DNA of 7,683 bases. Origin: Methylovirgula sp. Its GTDB lineage: Bacteria > Pseudomonadota > Alphaproteobacteria > Rhizobiales > Beijerinckiaceae. The DNA is taken from contig JASHUD010000179.1 in NCBI GenBank assembly GCA_030040215.1, positions 1 to 7,683 on the forward strand, written 5' to 3'. The notes under the pieces are model-generated. The model searched no databases, was not told the DNA's origin, and saw only the letters and a program-made list of their open reading frames with translations. Position numbers and translations under genes: made by a program. Shown piece by piece: positions 4,870-7,683 of the stretch. The stretch's first letter is position 1; each line of letters begins with the position of its first letter.

Positions 4870-6492
4870 CTATTGCGCGACGACGCCGCTGCGGTCGGCC
4901 TCGATGGCAAAGGCCGCCGCAAACAGCGCCCGCGTATATTCGCTCCGCGGGTGGGCGAAGAGCTCGGCGGCCGTCCCCTGCTCTACGACCTTGCCGTGGC
5001 GCATGACGATGATCTCGTTGGCGAGGGCGCGCACCACCCTGAGATCGTGGCTGATGAAGACGTAAGAGAGATTGCGCCGGATTTGCAGTTCGCGCAGGAG
5101 GTCGACGATCTGCGCCTGCACCGACATGTCGAGCGCCGAGGTCGGCTCGTCGAGGATCACGAGCTTCGGCTCCAGCACCATGGCGCGGGCGATGGCGACG
5201 CGCTGGCGCTGCCCGCCGGAGAATTCGTGCGGATAGCGGTCCATCGTCGCGGGATCGAGGCCGGTGTCGGCGAGCGCGCGCGCGACGATCTCGCGGCGCT
5301 CTTCGAAATTGAGTTTCCTTTGGACCGTCAAGCCCTCCGCGACGATGTCGGCAATGGAGAGCCGCGGCGAAAGCGAACCGTACGGATCTTGGAAGACGAT
5401 CTGCATGTCGCGGCGCAGGGGCCGCATCGCCGTGAAGGACAGCCGGTCGATGCGCCGGCCGAGATAGACGATCGGGCCTTGCGACTTGATGAGCCGCAAA
5501 AGCGCCAGGCCGAGGGTTGTTTTGCCGGAGCCGGATTCGCCGACGACGCCGACCGTCTCCCCTTCCCGCAACGTAAGCGAAATGCCGTCGACCGCCTTGA
5601 TCGCGCCGACCGTGCGGCGCAGGAAGCCGCGTTTGATCGGAAAATGAACGCGCACGTCGCGCGCTTCGAGAATCACCGGCGCACCATAATTTGCCTTGGG
5701 CGGCGTGCCCTTCGGCTCGGCGGCGAGCAGCGCCTTCGTATACGGGTGCTGCGGCGCCTTGAAGAGCGCCTCGGCATTGTTCATCTCGACGATACGGCCC
5801 TGCTGCATCACCGCCACGTCGTCGGCGAGCTTGCGGACGATCGAAAGGTCGTGGGTGATGAACAACATCGCCATGTTGTAACGTGCCTTCAAATCCTTGA
5901 GCAGCGTCAAGATCTGCGCCTGCACGGTGACGTCGAGCGCGGTGGTCGGCTCGTCGGCAATGAACAGATCCGGCCGGTTGGCGAGCGCCATGGCGATCAT
6001 CACGCGCTGGCGCTGGCCGCCCGAGAGCTGATGCGGATAGGCCGAGATCCGCCGCGCCGGATCGGGAATGCCGACTTCGGCGAGCAGATCGACGATATGA
6101 TTTTTCAGCTTCGGGCCCTTGCGGGCGCCGTGGACTTCGAGGATCTCGCCGATCTGCCGCTCGATCGTATGCAACGGATTGAGCGAGGTCATCGGCTCCT
6201 GAAAGACCATGGTGATCTTATTGCCGCGGATCGAGCGCAGTTGCGCGTCGCGGCATTTGAGAATGTCCACGCCCTCGAACAGCGCTTCGCCCTCGAGCTG
6301 GGCGCCATGCGGCAGGAGGCGCAGGATCGAAAGCGCCGTCACCGATTTTCCCGATCCCGATTCGCCGACCAGCGCCAGCGTGCGGCCGCGCTCGACGCCG
6401 AACGAGACGCCCTCGACGGCGCGGAAATCGTGTCCTTCCAGGCGGAAGGTCACCGAAAGATCGCGAACCTCGAGAAGAGGAGTGTCAGGCAC
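4870..6492 (-). CDS. yejF: Peptide ABC transporter ATP-binding protein YejF (two ATPase domains)
   Basis: This 540-residue ATPase has two complete nucleotide-binding domains in one chain, the hallmark of YejF. NBD1 has Walker A GESGSGKS (43-50), Q-loop Gln98 in VFQEPMTSLNP, signature LSGGQ (156-160), Walker B LFIADE (176-181) and switch His214. NBD2 has Walker A GESGSGKT (318-325), Gln368 in VFQDP, signature FSGGQ (424-428), VILDE (445-449) and His482. HPYTKALL (249-256) and SEYTRALF (517-524) are the oligopeptide-family tails of each half. It powers the YejAB(E)F importer, known in enterobacteria for microcin C uptake and in Brucella and Sinorhizobium for peptide handling. The start is a GTG at 6492, with GGA 8 nt upstream lying inside the end of the PIN gene, whose stop it overlaps by 8 nt. 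No key residue is missing. yejE is separated from it by the toxin-antitoxin pair. Confidence 0.95.
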   Translation of the reverse strand: MPDTPLLEVRDLSVTFRLEGHDFRAVEGVSFGVERGRTLALVGESGSGKSVTALSILRLLPHGAQLEGEALFEGVDILKCRDAQLRSIRGNKITMVFQEPMTSLNPLHTIERQIGEILEVHGARKGPKLKNHIVDLLAEVGIPDPARRISAYPHQLSGGQRQRVMIAMALANRPDLFIADEPTTALDVTVQAQILTLLKDLKARYNMAMLFITHDLSIVRKLADDVAVMQQGRIVEMNNAEALFKAPQHPYTKALLAAEPKGTPPKANYGAPVILEARDVRVHFPIKRGFLRRTVGAIKAVDGISLTLREGETVGVVGESGSGKTTLGLALLRLIKSQGPIVYLGRRIDRLSFTAMRPLRRDMQIVFQDPYGSLSPRLSIADIVAEGLTVQRKLNFEERREIVARALADTGLDPATMDRYPHEFSGGQRQRVAIARAMVLEPKLVILDEPTSALDMSVQAQIVDLLRELQIRRNLSYVFISHDLRVVRALANEIIVMRHGKVVEQGTAAELFAHPRSEYTRALFAAAFAIEADRSGVVAQ

Positions 6493-6964
6493 GGAGGGCT
6501 TCCGTAATTATTGCAACACCTTCTTCATTGGGCTGCACCAGAGCCAAGCCGCGCGGAAGCTTAATGCCACGATCATCCGACATAAAATAGCTGCACCGCG
6601 CGCGAATTGCTGTGACGATGTGCACAGCATCCGGCAATTTAAGTGTAACATTCCTCCGTAAGTCGGCGGTCTCAATCCAGATGTCTCTCGTCGTGCTCTG
6701 CAAATCAATGAACGTGTTCCACACAATCAAATTTAGATAAAAACGCCGTTTAATCTGTACGGCCGCGCCCTTCGCTCCCTTTCCCTTCGCAGGCGCCAAA
6801 AGTTCGGCCAGCGTCAATTCGCTCGTCACACCAGTCTTTGGATGCGTGCGCAACTCTTCGAACAATACACGAAGGCGCCGCGCTTCCTTCGGAATTCCTT
6901 CAAACGCTCGAATGAAGACGTTGGTATCGGGGTAGACCCGCAGCCGCAACGCTTCCTCAGTCAT
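6485..6964 (-). CDS. PIN-domain ribonuclease toxin (VapC-like)
   Basis: With the start at 6964 the protein has 159 residues and the acidic active-site pattern of a PIN domain: Asp13 in VYPDTNVFIRAF, Glu54 in ELTLAELLAP (Glu49 nearby), Asp112 in LKLPDAVHIVTA, and Asp130/Asp131 in YFMSDDRGIKLP. PIN toxins bind Mg2+ through these residues and cut RNA. The frame is open back to 7009, but that would overlap the antitoxin gene by 53 nt. The ATG at 6964 overlaps it by 8 nt, and 6973 is a near alternative. Neither has a strong ribosome-binding site, so coupling to the antitoxin is likely. The coding DNA is much poorer in GC than yejF: 88 of 180 bases at 6601-6780 against 124 of 180 at 5161-5340. This suggests acquisition by transfer. 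The RNA target cannot be told from the sequence. Confidence 0.85.
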   Translation of the reverse strand: MTEEALRLRVYPDTNVFIRAFEGIPKEARRLRVLFEELRTHPKTGVTSELTLAELLAPAKGKGAKGAAVQIKRRFYLNLIVWNTFIDLQSTTRDIWIETADLRRNVTLKLPDAVHIVTAIRARCSYFMSDDRGIKLPRGLALVQPNEEGVAIITEALRA

Positions 6965-7184
6965 CCCATTCATCTCGTTGCCGACGAAGCTCCGCATCAA
7001 TCTCTTCAATCGATCTAAAGGGGGGCCGCCGCAGAGCGAATATCTCGTCGAGAGTCAGGGGATTCTCCGGAACGTGGTCTTCAACTGTGACCGTCACCGT
7101 AACCAATTGCTGCGGTTCGAGCCCGTCGCGTAGTTCCCGCGGCAGGTTGGCAGCGGGGTAGTGTTCTTTGACAATCTTGTTCAT
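6957..7184 (-). CDS. Antitoxin-like partner of the PIN toxin
   Basis: This 75-residue protein begins MNKIVKEHYPAANLPRELRD, followed by a beta-type stretch LVTVTVTVED (27-36), then PLTLDEIFALRRPPFRS and an acidic, helical tail EEIDAELRRQRDEWDD. Small proteins of this pattern are found next to PIN toxins. I do not recognise a classical AbrB or ribbon-helix-helix domain with confidence. The tail is the likely toxin-binding part (inference). The ATG at 7184 has GAGG 7 nt upstream, a good ribosome-binding site. It precedes the toxin, as is usual, and overlaps it by 8 nt. It begins 34 bp after the yejE stop. I see no convincing promoter of its own, so it may be read with yejE. Confidence 0.75.
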   Translation of the reverse strand: MNKIVKEHYPAANLPRELRDGLEPQQLVTVTVTVEDHVPENPLTLDEIFALRRPPFRSIEEIDAELRRQRDEWDD

Positions 7185-7198
7185 GGCGATACCTCAAA

Positions 7199-7215
7199 CG
7201 TGGCATACTATCACG
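7199..7215. promoter_or_regulatory. Possible small operator before the antitoxin gene
   Basis: A short interrupted inverted repeat, CGTG and CACG around nine bases, lies in the gap between the yejE stop and the antitoxin start. Toxin-antitoxin pairs often bind such sites to repress themselves. The arms are only four bases, so chance is a real explanation. Confidence 0.18.
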
Positions 7216-7218
7216 GCT

Positions 7219-7683
7219 TTATCCGATCGTCTTGCGCGGATCGAACGCGTCGCGCACCGCCTCGCCGATGAAGACGAGCAGCGAGAGCATTACGGCGAGA
7301 ACGATGAATCCGGTAAGCCCCAGCCAAGGCGCCTGAAGATTGGACTTGCCTTGCAGCAGAAGCTCGCCGAGCGAGGCGGAGCCCGGCGGCAGCCCGAAGC
7401 CGAGGAAATCGAGCGCGGTAAGCGTGGTAATCGAGCCGGTGAGGACAAACGGCAGGAAGGTCAGCGTCGCGACGGTGGCGTTCGGCAAAAGATGCTTGAT
7501 CATGATTCGCAGATTCGAGAGCCCGAGCGCCCGCGCCGCCATGACGTATTCGAAATTGCGCGCCCGCAGAAATTCGGCGCGCACCACATAGACGAGATTG
7601 ACCCATGAGAAGAGGAGCAGAATGCCGAGCAGGACGAAGAAGCTCGGCGTGAGGATCGAAGAAAGAATGATGAGCAGATAGAG
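7219..7683 (-). CDS. yejE: Peptide ABC transporter permease YejE, C-terminal part
   Basis: The frame is open from the right edge to a TAA at 7219-7221 and gives the last 154 residues of an inner-membrane permease that is about 340 residues long in relatives. It reads in from LYLLIILSSILTPSFFVLLG and contains the binding-protein-dependent transport (EAA-type) loop FEYVMAARALGLSNLRIMIK followed by HLLPN, which docks onto the ATPase. The stretch TLTFLPFVLTGSITTLTALD, then LGFGLPPGSASLGELLLQG, and the end FIGEAVRDAFDPRK are very close to E. coli YejE. With YejB it forms the channel energised by YejF, taking peptides from the binding protein YejA. Its 5' end lies beyond the window, as yejA and yejB are expected to. 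Confidence 0.95.
   Translation of the reverse strand, partial: LYLLIILSSILTPSFFVLLGILLLFSWVNLVYVVRAEFLRARNFEYVMAARALGLSNLRIMIKHLLPNATVATLTFLPFVLTGSITTLTALDFLGFGLPPGSASLGELLLQGKSNLQAPWLGLTGFIVLAVMLSLLVFIGEAVRDAFDPRKTIG

Larger units (their letters stand above)
6493..7218. mobile_element. Toxin-antitoxin cassette inserted between yejE and yejF
   Basis: In the Yej transporter operons I know, yejE is followed directly by yejF. Here about 0.7 kb with different base composition and two unrelated genes stands between them, in the same orientation. I find no transposase, terminal inverted repeats or target duplication at the borders. The right border is near the yejE TAA at 7219. The left border is hidden because the PIN stop overlaps the yejF start. 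The insertion is inferred from context and composition. Confidence 0.55.

Noticed and set aside
4855..6507. A 550-codon plus-strand open frame opposite yejF
   Set aside because: It is the mirror of a GC-rich gene: its composition is dominated by Arg, Asp, Glu, His and Ala as expected from the complement, it has no recognisable domain, and the opposite strand has a perfect double ATPase.
7096..7122. A GTAACC followed by CGAG on the plus strand, as a second SigF promoter
   Set aside because: The spacer is 13 nt instead of 16, and the site lies inside the antitoxin gene on the wrong strand for any gene here.
7114..7130. A sequence resembling the tRNA T-loop and acceptor (GGTTCGAGCCC then GTCGCG), a possible second attachment copy
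   Set aside because: It lacks T-stem pairing and CCA and is fully explained as antitoxin codons for RDGLEP. The resemblance to 3539-3555 is chance.

Overview
The window looks like a high-GC alphaproteobacterium of the order Hyphomicrobiales. This is inferred from the combination of a SigF/NrsF-type ECF sigma operon, a rhizobial-style YejABEF peptide transporter and a Hyf-type membrane operon. No single marker fixes the genus. Every protein gene I can support lies on the minus strand, so it reads from high to low coordinates. The only plus-strand element is a broken tRNA 3' end.

From the right edge, the layout is as follows. (1) 7219-7683 is the 3' end of yejE, an inner-membrane permease. (2) 6485-7184 is a two-gene unit of a small antitoxin-like protein and a PIN-domain toxin. 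It is visibly poorer in GC than its surroundings and sits where yejE and yejF would normally be adjacent. (3) 4870-6492 is yejF, the double-ATPase subunit of the same transporter. Its GTG start overlaps the toxin stop by 8 nt. (4) 4212-4760 and 3564-4202 are an ECF sigma factor and its membrane anti-sigma factor NrsF (DUF1109). A promoter matching the sigma factor's own recognition sequence lies just upstream. (5) 3260-3563 has no protein gene. It holds the 3' part of a tRNA, probably tRNA-Val(GAC), ending one base from the nrsF stop, plus tandem inverted repeats and the promoter and leader of the next operon. I read this as an integration scar. (6) 1-3232 is a tightly coupled operon, hyfC-hyfE-hyfF-hyfG (partial), encoding membrane subunits and the start of the large subunit of a group-4 hydrogenase or hydrogenase-like complex.

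The Yej genes form a peptide ABC importer, now interrupted by a toxin-antitoxin pair. SigF/NrsF forms a stress switch in which the membrane protein holds the sigma factor until it senses a signal, metal or oxidative stress in known relatives. The Hyf proteins form the proton-pumping membrane arm of a complex related to respiratory complex I. The expected large antiporter-like subunit HyfB is not found in front of hyfC, and the tRNA scar is found there instead. The two most interesting points are this scar at the head of the hyf operon and the toxin-antitoxin insertion that now supplies the start context of yejF.
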